A DNA stretch of 7,880 bases from Epulopiscium sp. Nele67-Bin004 (GTDB lineage: Bacteria > Bacillota_A > Clostridia > Lachnospirales > Cellulosilyticaceae): contig LNZQ01000101.1 of NCBI GenBank assembly GCA_002007315.1, positions 1-7,880 of the forward strand. The letters run 5' to 3'. Of this stretch, positions 1 to 6,588 are shown one piece after another; positions within the stretch are counted from its first letter, which is position 1, and each line of letters opens with the position of its first letter. The notes beneath the pieces were generated by a model. It was not told the origin of the DNA and ran no database searches. It was given only the letters and a program-made list of their open reading frames with translations. Position numbers and translations under genes: made by a program.

Positions 1-264
1 TGTGAAATTTGTTCAAATTATATCACACACTGGTCGCAACTGTACGGGAGCTGAGAGCAGCCGTGGTTGCTACTATCTTTTTCATTCTGTTATTTCAAGA
101 TCACAAATTAATCCTTTTGTTATAACAGTTTCCTCTTTACTAATAGAGTTTATGTTTTTATTAGAGACATGGAGGGGCGCTGAAAGGTGTCTACGTGGAG
201 ATGCTGTTGGGCTCATGCAGTGACAAAGTCCCATGGAAAACCGCATGGCCTCAATAATGTCTTT

Positions 265-323
265 ATCTCTGCGATTATATAAATAGAGGCTTTATTTGAG
301 GATCTGCTGACTAACGCAGAGAT
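265..323. repeat. Spaced 9-bp inverted repeat
   Basis: ATCTCTGCG at 265-273 is exactly complementary to CGCAGAGAT at 315-323, with 41 bases between the arms. The loop contains a TATA-box-like TATAAATA at 278-285. Arms this short can occur by chance in 1.5 kb, so a function is not implied. It could be the remains of a small foldback element. Confidence 0.45.
278..285 (+). promoter_or_regulatory. TATA-box-like motif
   Basis: TATAAATA followed by GAGGC matches the eukaryotic core-promoter TATA consensus well. There is no recognisable first exon downstream and no other core-promoter evidence, so this is only a motif match. Confidence 0.15.
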
Positions 324-574
324 GGAGGTTTGTCAGCATCTTTATTTATCATAAACATGGTGTTTTCCTTATGATCCTTACATTATAGTTGTCTTTAACT
401 GCAGGAGATAAAACTAAACATTTTTCCCTTTAGTTACTGTTCAGTTATGAATTCTCCCAGACAGTGGCAGTGATCGTGAATAGCCAAATCTGTGTAATCA
501 AGAACCAGAGACACTGGCTTTCGATTTTGTGATAAAGGCTCACCAGATAAATTATAAGGTGTCACATTATAAAT

Positions 575-587
575 ATTAATCATTAAT
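575..587. promoter_or_regulatory. HNF1-like palindromic motif in an AT-rich block
   Basis: ATTAATCATTAAT matches the central 11 positions of the vertebrate HNF1 half-site dimer consensus (GTTAATNATTAAC) and differs at both end bases. It lies in a stretch with several other TAAT cores, including the 10-bp palindrome TGATTAATCA at 673-682. AT-rich composition makes chance matches likely, and binding is not shown. Confidence 0.2.
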
Positions 588-1509
588 AATTCATGTTTTC
601 ACGGGAAAATGAGCCTTGTTTTCTCATAATGAATTAATTTATCACGTAATCACAGGGAGACGATAAACCAAATGATTAATCAGTAATCCTGAGGTCCCGA
701 GTATGAAAAAGATAGTAAAGATGGCATCTCTCCACTTCCGTACAACTGTACCTGTTACTTAATGAATATCTAATCTAATTCTCCCAAGGACACTATCCAC
801 TGACAACTGCCTGATGTTGGCACCAGACTTTAATCGTCACACAGCGTTCCCCTTCTCCATTGGCTGTTAACATTCATCATATGGCTTTACAGCTCACTTG
901 TTTTAGTTGTTTGCAACATTACTCCTGTGATCATCTATCATTTTGCTTTGGCACTAGTAAAGGTTATAGGAAGTGCTATTGGCTAAGAGCAGTGCTGGAT
1001 CATTGGCTTCTTAACAACCCATTAGTTGTGTAGACTGGCTTCATTAGTCTCGACCTGAGGTTTCGACGGCTCAACCGTAGATCCTCTTATCTGTGCAAAA
1101 AACGCTAACACAATATGTAAAATTGATACCTCTTTGCCATTGATTTAATTTGGAAATGTGATCAAAACCTGATAATAAAATCCCAAGATCCATCTGTCTG
1201 CATTATGATCTCGCCCAGCAAACCAGTTGAATTCAATGGATGAGGCCCAAAATGGATTGGCAGGGTGTTACGTGTAGACAAGAATTAGTTAATAATTGGC
1301 CAAAAAACTCAACAGAGGCTGTGTAAACAAATGAATAGTTTAGACAGACAGATGGAGATTGATTAGTAAAATGAAGTTCTGTTGTGTTTGGCTGGCATAA
1401 ATATCAGCTGAAGGCCAGTGTTCAAATGACGGAGCAGAGATGAGTTAAAGTCCAAACTACTTGAGGATTCACTCATCATTGCTGTGTTAAAGGTGTTCGT
1501 GTGAGGTCC

Positions 1510-1522
1510 TGAGGCAAGGATG
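1510..1522. other. Left chimeric junction (eukaryote-like to bacterial)
   Basis: From 1522 the frame reads as conserved RmlA sequence (GPKGLAQAF). An in-frame TGA sits at 1510-1512, and upstream of it nothing resembles RmlA. The codons at 1516-1521 (Lys-Asp) could be either. The change-over therefore lies between about 1513 and 1522. No insertion-sequence end, tRNA or integrase site is visible here. Confidence 0.8.
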
Positions 1523-2145
1523 GACCTAAAGGATTAGCACAAGCTTTTACTATAGGTGAAGAATTTATTGGGACTCAAAAAGTTGCTCTAGTTTTAGGGG
1601 ATAATATTTTTTATGGACATGGGTTTTCTGGTGCATTAAAAAATGCTGCTCAACTTAATGAGGGGGCTGTGATTTTTGGATATCAAGTAAGTGACCCAAC
1701 TGCTTATGGAGTTGTGGAATTTGATGATGCTGGCAACGTTATTTCTATAGAAGAAAAGCCAGAAATTCCAAAGTCAAGTTATGCAGTTCCAGGGTTGTAT
1801 TTTTATGATAATAATGTTGTTGAAGTTGCAAAAAATGTTGAGCCTTCAGCACGTGGAGAGCTTGAGATTACTTCGGTAAATAATGCTTATCTCGCAAAAG
1901 GAAAGCTTAAAGTTGAACTTTTTGGAAGGGGTATGGCATGGCTTGATACTGGGACTTGTGAAGGGTTAACAGAAGCAGGAAGTTTTGTGCAAGCTGTACA
2001 AAAGCGACAAGGATTATACGTAGCTTGTATAGAAGAAATTGCCTATAATAATAAGTGGATAACTAAGGAGCAAGTTGAAAAATTAGCTGAGCCAATGCTA
2101 AAAACAGAGTATGGACAATATATTTTAAACCTAACTAAGCACTAA
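1516..2145 (+). CDS. rmlA: Glucose-1-phosphate thymidylyltransferase, 5'-truncated
   Basis: RmlA (RfbA) joins glucose-1-phosphate and dTTP into dTDP-glucose plus pyrophosphate in the cytoplasm, the first step of dTDP-deoxysugar synthesis. About 207 residues remain of a family length near 290. The missing ~85 N-terminal residues carried the glycine-rich nucleotide-binding loop (consensus GGxGTRLxP), so this fragment cannot be active as drawn. Visible motifs are GLAQAF (1531-1548), the metal/nucleotide motif LGDN followed by YG (1594-1617), EEKP with its sugar-phosphate-binding Lys, [11 protein letters not shown], and [11 protein letters not shown] with the catalytic-site Asp. The GTG at 1669 is an internal Val codon (EGAVIFGY), not a start. 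The C-terminus is complete, ending in TAA. rmlB begins 27 bases later, implying co-transcription. The truncation coincides with the switch to eukaryote-like sequence. Confidence 0.93.
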   Translation, partial: KDGPKGLAQAFTIGEEFIGTQKVALVLGDNIFYGHGFSGALKNAAQLNEGAVIFGYQVSDPTAYGVVEFDDAGNVISIEEKPEIPKSSYAVPGLYFYDNNVVEVAKNVEPSARGELEITSVNNAYLAKGKLKVELFGRGMAWLDTGTCEGLTEAGSFVQAVQKRQGLYVACIEEIAYNNKWITKEQVEKLAEPMLKTEYGQYILNLTKH

Positions 2146-2158
2146 GAAATATAAGAAA

Positions 2159-2164
2159 AGAGGA
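2159..2164 (+). promoter_or_regulatory. Shine-Dalgarno site of rmlB
   Basis: AGAGGA ends 8 bases before the ATG at 2173. It supports that start and a bacterial, Firmicute-like translation signal. Confidence 0.75.
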
Positions 2165-2172
2165 TTTTTAAT

Positions 2173-3234
2173 ATGAAAAATATTTTAGTAACAGGAGGAG
2201 CAGGGTTTATCGGGAGCAATTTCGTTAAACATATGTTAGATGCTCATAACTATAAAATTATTAACCTAGATTTGCTAACTTATGCAGGAAATTTGGAGAA
2301 TTTATCAGATATTAAAGATAATCCAAATTATGTGTTTGTAAAAGGTGATATTAGAGATAGTAAATTAATTGACAAACTTTTCACAGAACATAATATTGAT
2401 ACTGTAATTAACTTTGCTGCCGAGTCACATGTTGATAGAAGTATAGAAGATCCAGAAATTTTCTTATCTACAAACGTTTTTGGAACTCAAGTTTTGCTTG
2501 ATGTTGCAAAAAAATATTGGAAAGTAAATCCTGATGATAAATATTGTAATAAATTTAAAGAAGGAACAAAATTTCTTCAAGTTTCAACAGATGAAGTGTA
2601 CGGAACGCTTGGAAAAACAGGAATGTTTACAGAAGAAACGCCTCTTGCTCCAAATAGTCCATATTCAGCATCAAAAACAAGCGCTGACCTGTTTGTAAGA
2701 GCATATAATGAAACTTTTGGAATGCCGATTAATATTACACGTTGCTCAAACAATTATGGGCCATACCAATTTCCAGAAAAATTAATTCCATTAATGATTA
2801 ACAATTGCTTAAATGATAATCAATTACCAGTATACGGAGATGGAATGCAAATTAGAGATTGGCTTCATGTCAAAGACCATTGTACAGGAATTGATACCGT
2901 GCTTCACAAAGGAAAAGATGGAGAAGTGTATAATATTGGTGGAAACAACGAAAAAGCTAACATTGAAATTGTTAAACTAATTATCAAAGACCTTGATAAA
3001 TCTGAAGACTTAATTAAATATGTTCAAGATAGACCAGGGCATGACCGTCGTTATGCAATTGATAATAGCAAAATTACAAGAGAATTAGGCTGGAGTCCAA
3101 GTTATACTTTTGAGCAAGGAATTAAAGAAACTATTGACTGGTATCTAAATAACAAACAATGGATTGAACAAATTGTATCAGGCGATTACATGAAATATTA
3201 CGAAGAAATGTATAATAAAAGTGATGTGATGTAG
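2173..3234 (+). CDS. rmlB: dTDP-glucose 4,6-dehydratase
   Basis: RmlB (RfbB) converts dTDP-glucose to dTDP-4-keto-6-deoxyglucose with bound NAD, in the cytoplasm. The 353-residue protein is full length for this family of extended short-chain dehydrogenases. It has the NAD-binding TGGAGFIG loop at residues 7-14, the catalytic STDEVYG at 138-144 (Thr139, Asp140, Glu141) and the YSASK motif at 164-168 (Tyr164, Lys168), followed by conserved RCSNNYGPYQFPEKLIPL (190-207) and RDWLHVKDH (228-236). No key residue is missing. The ATG start is set by AGAGGA 8 bases upstream and by the N-terminal Rossmann strand. It follows rmlA directly, with no rmlC between as in many rml clusters, and ends 2 bases before the permease gene. 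The product may feed L-rhamnose or another 6-deoxysugar; the later enzymes are not in this window. Confidence 0.97.
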   Translation: MKNILVTGGAGFIGSNFVKHMLDAHNYKIINLDLLTYAGNLENLSDIKDNPNYVFVKGDIRDSKLIDKLFTEHNIDTVINFAAESHVDRSIEDPEIFLSTNVFGTQVLLDVAKKYWKVNPDDKYCNKFKEGTKFLQVSTDEVYGTLGKTGMFTEETPLAPNSPYSASKTSADLFVRAYNETFGMPINITRCSNNYGPYQFPEKLIPLMINNCLNDNQLPVYGDGMQIRDWLHVKDHCTGIDTVLHKGKDGEVYNIGGNNEKANIEIVKLIIKDLDKSEDLIKYVQDRPGHDRRYAIDNSKITRELGWSPSYTFEQGIKETIDWYLNNKQWIEQIVSGDYMKYYEEMYNKSDVM

Positions 3235-3236
3235 TT

Positions 3237-4604
3237 ATGGGAGGAAAAAGACCTCTTAAAATAGCAGTATTTTTAATTTTGGTAATTATAATTAATGTAG
3301 GGGGCTGGGTATTTCTTGATTTTGGAGAAAATAGCCCTTTATCTATAAGTTTTAACTTGCAATCAACTTTGCCAGATAGTTATCAAATTTTTTATGGTGA
3401 AACAATGGATTGGTCTGAAGAAAGCTCCAGTCGGCAAGATTATTTAGAACCAAATATTGTAAAAGAGATGAATTTTATAATTCCTCAAAATTTGCAATAT
3501 ATTAGGATAGATTTAGGGACTCAGCTTGGAAAAATTAATGTTTCGGAGCTTGCTTTAAATTATAGAGGTAGGAAATCAGCATCTTTAATTTCAAATATTA
3601 CAGAATTTAATCAACTAATAAATCAAGAAAGTTTACTAGAAGACGGCTTTCAAATTGAAAGTATTGGTGATGATCCATATTTCATAATTCAGATTGATAC
3701 CCAAAGTTGGATACAAGAAGTGGATTTTGCAATTAACCAAATGCTAAAAGTGTGTACTTTATTTGCAATAAACTTAGCTATTATAGTACTTGCTGTTAAA
3801 CGCCGACCAATTATGGATTTGGGACGAGAAATATTTAGTAGCAGAGAGCTAATTTGGAATTTGTCAAAAAATGATTTCAAAACTAAATATACAGGTTCTT
3901 ATTTGGGAATAATATGGGCGTTTATTCACCCAATAGTAACAATTTTAGTATACTGGTTTGTATTTGAATTTGGATTAAGAGCTAGTGCGCCAGTAGCAAA
4001 TGTTCCATTTGTAGTGTGGTTGGCAACAGGGTTAGTGCCGTGGTTTTTTTTCCAAGAAGGACTTACTAATGCTACAAACTGCATGATGGAATATAGCTAT
4101 TTGGTTAAAAAGGTAGTCTTTAAAATTAGTATATTACCTATAGTTAAAATTATTTCAGCCTTGTTTGTGCATCTAGTATTTATCCTTGTTTTGTTTGGAA
4201 TAACTGTAGTTTATGGCATTTATCCAGATTTATATAGTTTTCAAGTTTTATATTATGTACTGTGTACATCAGCTTTAGTGTTAGCTATCTCATATACAAC
4301 TAGTGCAGTAGTAATATTTTTTAAAGATTTAAGTCAGTTTATAAGTATATTTATGCAGGTAGGAATGTGGATGACTCCGATTATGTGGAGTTATACTATG
4401 GTTCCAGAAAATTTTCGTTGGATTTTGGCTCTAAATCCTATGTATTATATAACTCAAGGCTTTAGAGATACGTTTATTGATAAGATTTGGTTTTATGAAA
4501 GAGTATTGCAAACTATGTATTTTTGGGGAGTTACAGCGTTACTATTTGTTATAGGAACAGTTGTATTTAAGAAGTTAAAGGTTCACTTTGCAGATGTATT
4601 ATAA
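3237..4604 (+). CDS. ABC-2 type polysaccharide export permease with N-terminal extension (Wzm/TarG-like)
   Basis: This is the membrane half of an ABC exporter that moves a lipid-linked glycan across the cytoplasmic membrane. The C-terminal ~260 residues are a typical ABC-2 (Wzm/RfbA/TarG) core: KYTGSYLGIIWAFIHP at 217-232, GLVPWFFFQEGL at 265-276, an amphipathic YLVKKVVFK, WMTPIMW at 378-384, NPMYYITQGFR at 400-410, and about six hydrophobic segments. Usual members are 255-280 residues; this one has 455. The extra N-terminus has a basic tip, a membrane helix near 9-27, about 140 mostly hydrophilic residues predicted outside (28-168), and a second helix near 169-187 followed by KRRP, fitting the positive-inside rule. 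The ATG lies 2 bases after the rmlB stop, without a clear upstream Shine-Dalgarno site, so translation is probably coupled. It pairs with the ATPase downstream. The substrate is unknown. Confidence 0.9.
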   Translation: MGGKRPLKIAVFLILVIIINVGGWVFLDFGENSPLSISFNLQSTLPDSYQIFYGETMDWSEESSSRQDYLEPNIVKEMNFIIPQNLQYIRIDLGTQLGKINVSELALNYRGRKSASLISNITEFNQLINQESLLEDGFQIESIGDDPYFIIQIDTQSWIQEVDFAINQMLKVCTLFAINLAIIVLAVKRRPIMDLGREIFSSRELIWNLSKNDFKTKYTGSYLGIIWAFIHPIVTILVYWFVFEFGLRASAPVANVPFVVWLATGLVPWFFFQEGLTNATNCMMEYSYLVKKVVFKISILPIVKIISALFVHLVFILVLFGITVVYGIYPDLYSFQVLYYVLCTSALVLAISYTTSAVVIFFKDLSQFISIFMQVGMWMTPIMWSYTMVPENFRWILALNPMYYITQGFRDTFIDKIWFYERVLQTMYFWGVTALLFVIGTVVFKKLKVHFADVL

Positions 4605-4607
4605 GAT

Positions 4608-4624
4608 GGGAGGGTGCTTAATTG
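4608..4624 (+). promoter_or_regulatory. Shine-Dalgarno site and TTG start of the ABC ATPase gene
   Basis: GGGAGGG at 4608-4614 is followed after 7 bases by TTG at 4622. The protein read from this TTG begins MGVAIKVQDVSKMY, the normal beginning of Wzt-type ATPases, so the non-ATG start is well supported. Confidence 0.8.
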
Positions 4625-5842
4625 GGTGTAGCTATAAAAGTTCAAGATGTTAGCAAAATGTATAAAATGTATGATAAACCTATAGATAGAATGAAAGAGG
4701 CTTTTAGTTCTAATCAGGCTAAATATGCAAAGGAGCATTATGCATTAGATAATATTTCTTTTCATGTAAATAAAGGAGATAATATTGGGATTTTGGGTAC
4801 AAACGGTTCGGGTAAATCCACAGTCTTAAAAATTATAACTGGAGTATTAAATCCAACCTCGGGAGTGGTGGAGGTTAATGGAAAGATTTCGGCATTATTA
4901 GAATTAGGGGCTGGGTTTAATCCTGAATATACTGGAATGGAAAATATTTATTTAAATGGAACTATGATGGGATATTCTAAAGAAGAAATTGATAAGAAGG
5001 TAGAGCCAATTTTAACTTTTGCTGATATAGGAGATTTTATAAATAGACCAATAAAAACCTATTCTAGTGGTATGTTTGCAAGGCTTGCTTTTGCAGTAGC
5101 TATAAATGTTGAACCAGAAATTTTAATTGTTGATGAGGCATTATCAGTAGGAGATATGCAGTTTCAAATTAAATGCTTAGAGCGTATGAAAAAAATGATG
5201 GAAGGGGGTACAACCGTATTATTTGTATCCCATGATATCAATTCTATACGAAGATTTTGTAAGAGGGCAATTTGGCTAGATAAAGGAAAGCTTATTAAAC
5301 AAGGTGAAGTGAATTCTGTTTGTGATGCTTATACAGATTTTCTAAAAGTAAAAAATAAAGAAACTGAAGAAGTAAAAGATGAGCAAGAGGTAGCACCTGT
5401 TATAGATTTAAATAAGGAAGGTATTATTGCTGAAATACTTAGCTTTAAGGTTAATGACCAGTTTGGAAATGAGAATGATGTTTTTGAGTTAACAGAACCA
5501 ATAACTATTGATGTAAAGTATGCTGTTTATGATACAAATTTAAAAAATCCTGTTATAGGGATAGCTGTATTAGGGGCTGATGATGATTATGTATGTGGTT
5601 TAAATACATTATTAGACCATATAAGTCTGCCTTGGAATTTAGGAGAAAATAATATTAGTTTGGAGTATTATGAAGGAATTAGAGCAATTGGAGGAAAGTA
5701 TAGTTTTAATGTTGCAATTTTTGAAGAAACAGCAACTGTACCTATTCAGTATCTTACAAGAATAAAAGAAATAACAGTTTATTCGGAATATACAGGTGAA
5801 GGAAGATATATTATTCCTCATAAATGGGAGGTTAAAAAATGA
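4622..5842 (+). CDS. ABC transporter ATP-binding protein with C-terminal glycan-recognition domain (Wzt/TagH-like)
   Basis: This is the cytoplasmic ATPase that powers the permease encoded just upstream. The nucleotide-binding domain spans roughly residues 1-242: Walker A GTNGSGKST at 59-67, LELGAGFNPEYTGMENI at 93-109 (typical of the polysaccharide/teichoic acid export branch), the signature variant YSSGM at 147-151, Walker B ILIVDEAL at 167-174 (Asp171, Glu172) and the H-loop SHD with His204. A Lys/Glu-rich linker (243-256) leads to a beta-rich C-terminal domain at about 268-404. Its position and length match the Wzt C-terminal domain, which in Escherichia coli O9a binds the capped end of the O-polysaccharide. 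All ATPase residues are present. The stop codon overlaps the methyltransferase ATG (ATGA at 5839-5842), implying translational coupling. Export of a surface glycan is well supported; the exact polymer is unknown. Confidence 0.94.
   Translation: MGVAIKVQDVSKMYKMYDKPIDRMKEAFSSNQAKYAKEHYALDNISFHVNKGDNIGILGTNGSGKSTVLKIITGVLNPTSGVVEVNGKISALLELGAGFNPEYTGMENIYLNGTMMGYSKEEIDKKVEPILTFADIGDFINRPIKTYSSGMFARLAFAVAINVEPEILIVDEALSVGDMQFQIKCLERMKKMMEGGTTVLFVSHDINSIRRFCKRAIWLDKGKLIKQGEVNSVCDAYTDFLKVKNKETEEVKDEQEVAPVIDLNKEGIIAEILSFKVNDQFGNENDVFELTEPITIDVKYAVYDTNLKNPVIGIAVLGADDDYVCGLNTLLDHISLPWNLGENNISLEYYEGIRAIGGKYSFNVAIFEETATVPIQYLTRIKEITVYSEYTGEGRYIIPHKWEVKK
5826..5831 (+). promoter_or_regulatory. Shine-Dalgarno site of the methyltransferase gene
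   Basis: GGGAGG lies inside the last codons of the ATPase gene, 7 bases before the ATG at 5839. It confirms that start and the 4-base ATGA overlap. Confidence 0.75.
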
Positions 5843-6120
5843 AATTAGTTTATAATGAAGATTATTATAAAGAATACTTAACGGGTGATGGCAAAGTAGA
5901 ATATGAAAAGTCTGATGATATAAAAAAGTTTATGAAAACTGTTGCTAAAAAAATAGTTGAGAAATATAATCCAAAAGTTGTATTAGATGCTGGTTGTGCA
6001 ATGGGATTTTTGGTAGAAGCATTACGAAATGAAAAGGTAGAGGCTTATGGGATTGATATTTCAGAATACGCAATTTCAAGAGTGCCACAAGCTGTTAAGA
6101 AGTATTGTTTTGCTGCAGGA
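5839..6120 (+). CDS. SAM-dependent methyltransferase, 3'-truncated
   Basis: About 93 N-terminal residues of a class I methyltransferase are present. Motif I, VVLDAGCAMGFLVEAL (residues 47-62), is the glycine-rich S-adenosylmethionine loop, and GIDIS at 71-75 supplies the acidic residue (Asp73) that contacts the ribose. The N-terminal YNEDYYKEYL resembles methyltransferases found in surface-polysaccharide clusters. After YCFAAGA (to about 6120) the frame runs on to a TGA at 6160-6162, but those last ~14 residues come from eukaryote-like DNA and look like no methyltransferase. The domain normally continues for another 100 or more residues, so the fold is incomplete. The gene overlaps the ATPase gene by 4 bases, so it probably acts on the exported glycan, for example by O-methylating a sugar or capping the chain end. 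That role is inferred from position only. Confidence 0.85.
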
Positions 6121-6124
6121 GCTG
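6110..6124. other. Right chimeric junction (bacterial to eukaryote-like)
   Basis: Methyltransferase-like coding is plausible up to about Ala-Ala-Gly at 6112-6120. Downstream the frame hits a stop at 6160 and the composition changes to CpG-poor, non-coding sequence. AGGA at 6117-6120 is also present at the left junction (1517-1520), so the exact base of the join is ambiguous. Confidence 0.75.
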
Positions 6125-6127
6125 TGC

Positions 6128-6199
6128 CATCTCTTAGCATGTGGTTTTCACTGCATTCCTGAAATTGGCTTGTAGGAAGGAAATGCTCATTAAGAGATG
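6128..6199. repeat. Bulged inverted repeat next to the right junction
   Basis: CATCTCTTA at 6128-6136 pairs exactly with TAAGAGATG at 6191-6199. The stem continues with GCAT (6137-6140) pairing with ATGC (6183-6186) after a 4-base bulge (6187-6190). That gives 13 pairs around a ~42-base loop. It starts about 8 bases from the junction. Confidence 0.5.
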
Positions 6200-6428
6200 T
6201 GACCCACCACAGAAACAAAACAGACATCTCCTCTGAGGTTGGTCAACAACTTAAGACAGTCAGTCTTGGCCCTACTGCAGTATTCACTGTCAACGTAGTA
6301 TAATGGCAGTGTAAAAAATAACCATGAAATATCTATGGGATTCATATACAGGGACTCAAATTTTATTTATTTTCTCTTGACACTTAGCATGACGACACAT
6401 AGTCGATTTTAGGTATAAAATGGAGGAG

Positions 6429-6448
6429 GTTTTTTTGCGGAAAAAAAC
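6429..6448. repeat. Short T/A hairpin
   Basis: GTTTTTTT (6429-6436) and AAAAAAAC (6441-6448) form a perfect 8-bp stem around GCGG. It is not a bacterial terminator, since it lacks a GC-rich stem followed by a T-run and lies in non-bacterial sequence. Confidence 0.5.
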
Positions 6449-6508
6449 ACATTAGTGAAGGTTATAAAAACATCTTGTCACTTCGTAAAATGGTCAAGAA
6501 ATTTAGGA

Positions 6509-6588
6509 TTTGTGTCCATGGACACAGATTTTCTATGTGAAAGTGGCATAAAAAATATTGACAGTTTGTGCCCATGTACAAAAATCTT
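6509..6588. repeat. 16-bp palindrome within a diverged direct repeat
   Basis: TGTGTCCATGGACACA at 6511-6526 is a perfect 16-bp palindrome. The 24 bases at 6509-6532 recur at 6565-6588 with 19 matches, including the central CCATG; the second copy is only an imperfect palindrome (TTTGT...ACAAA). This could be a remnant of a non-autonomous DNA transposon or a duplicated binding site. I do not recognise a named family. Confidence 0.5.

Larger units (their letters stand above)
1..1516. other. Eukaryote-like non-coding flank (left)
   Basis: About 1.5 kb with no gene I can support. Stop codons are frequent in all frames, there are no Shine-Dalgarno/start pairs with plausible proteins, CG dinucleotides are clearly scarcer than base composition predicts (about 25 by eye), and TG/CA steps are common. 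This fits methylated vertebrate DNA, with a fish-like rather than mammal-like level of CpG depletion, though that is inference. It contains a TATA-like box inside a spaced inverted repeat (265-323), an AT-rich block with several TAAT motifs (about 565-690), and three ATTGGCT motifs (859-1008). The short open frame at 2-223 has no recognisable protein features. No transposon, RNA gene or exon could be identified. Confidence 0.75.

Noticed and set aside
2..223. 73-codon open frame at the left edge
   Set aside because: It has no recognisable domain, signal or ribosome site, and lies in CpG-poor non-coding-like sequence.
5639..5821. Minus-strand open frames within the ABC genes (also 3689-3880)
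   Set aside because: They are shadows of well-supported genes on the plus strand.
6113..6118. PstI site CTGCAG at the right junction as evidence of a cloning ligation
   Set aside because: The left junction has no PstI site, and CTGCAG also occurs elsewhere in the flanks (for example at 399-404), so the site is not informative.
1517..6120. Functional horizontal transfer of a bacterial sugar-export operon into an animal genome
   Set aside because: The genes keep bacterial ribosome sites and overlaps, show no decay or introns, and end genes are cut mid-frame. An artefactual chimera is simpler.
1517..6120. Bacterial promoter, rho-independent terminator, CRISPR or insertion sequence inside the operon
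   Set aside because: Gaps between genes are 27 bases or shorter, with no hairpin plus T-run, no spaced repeats and no transposase sequence.
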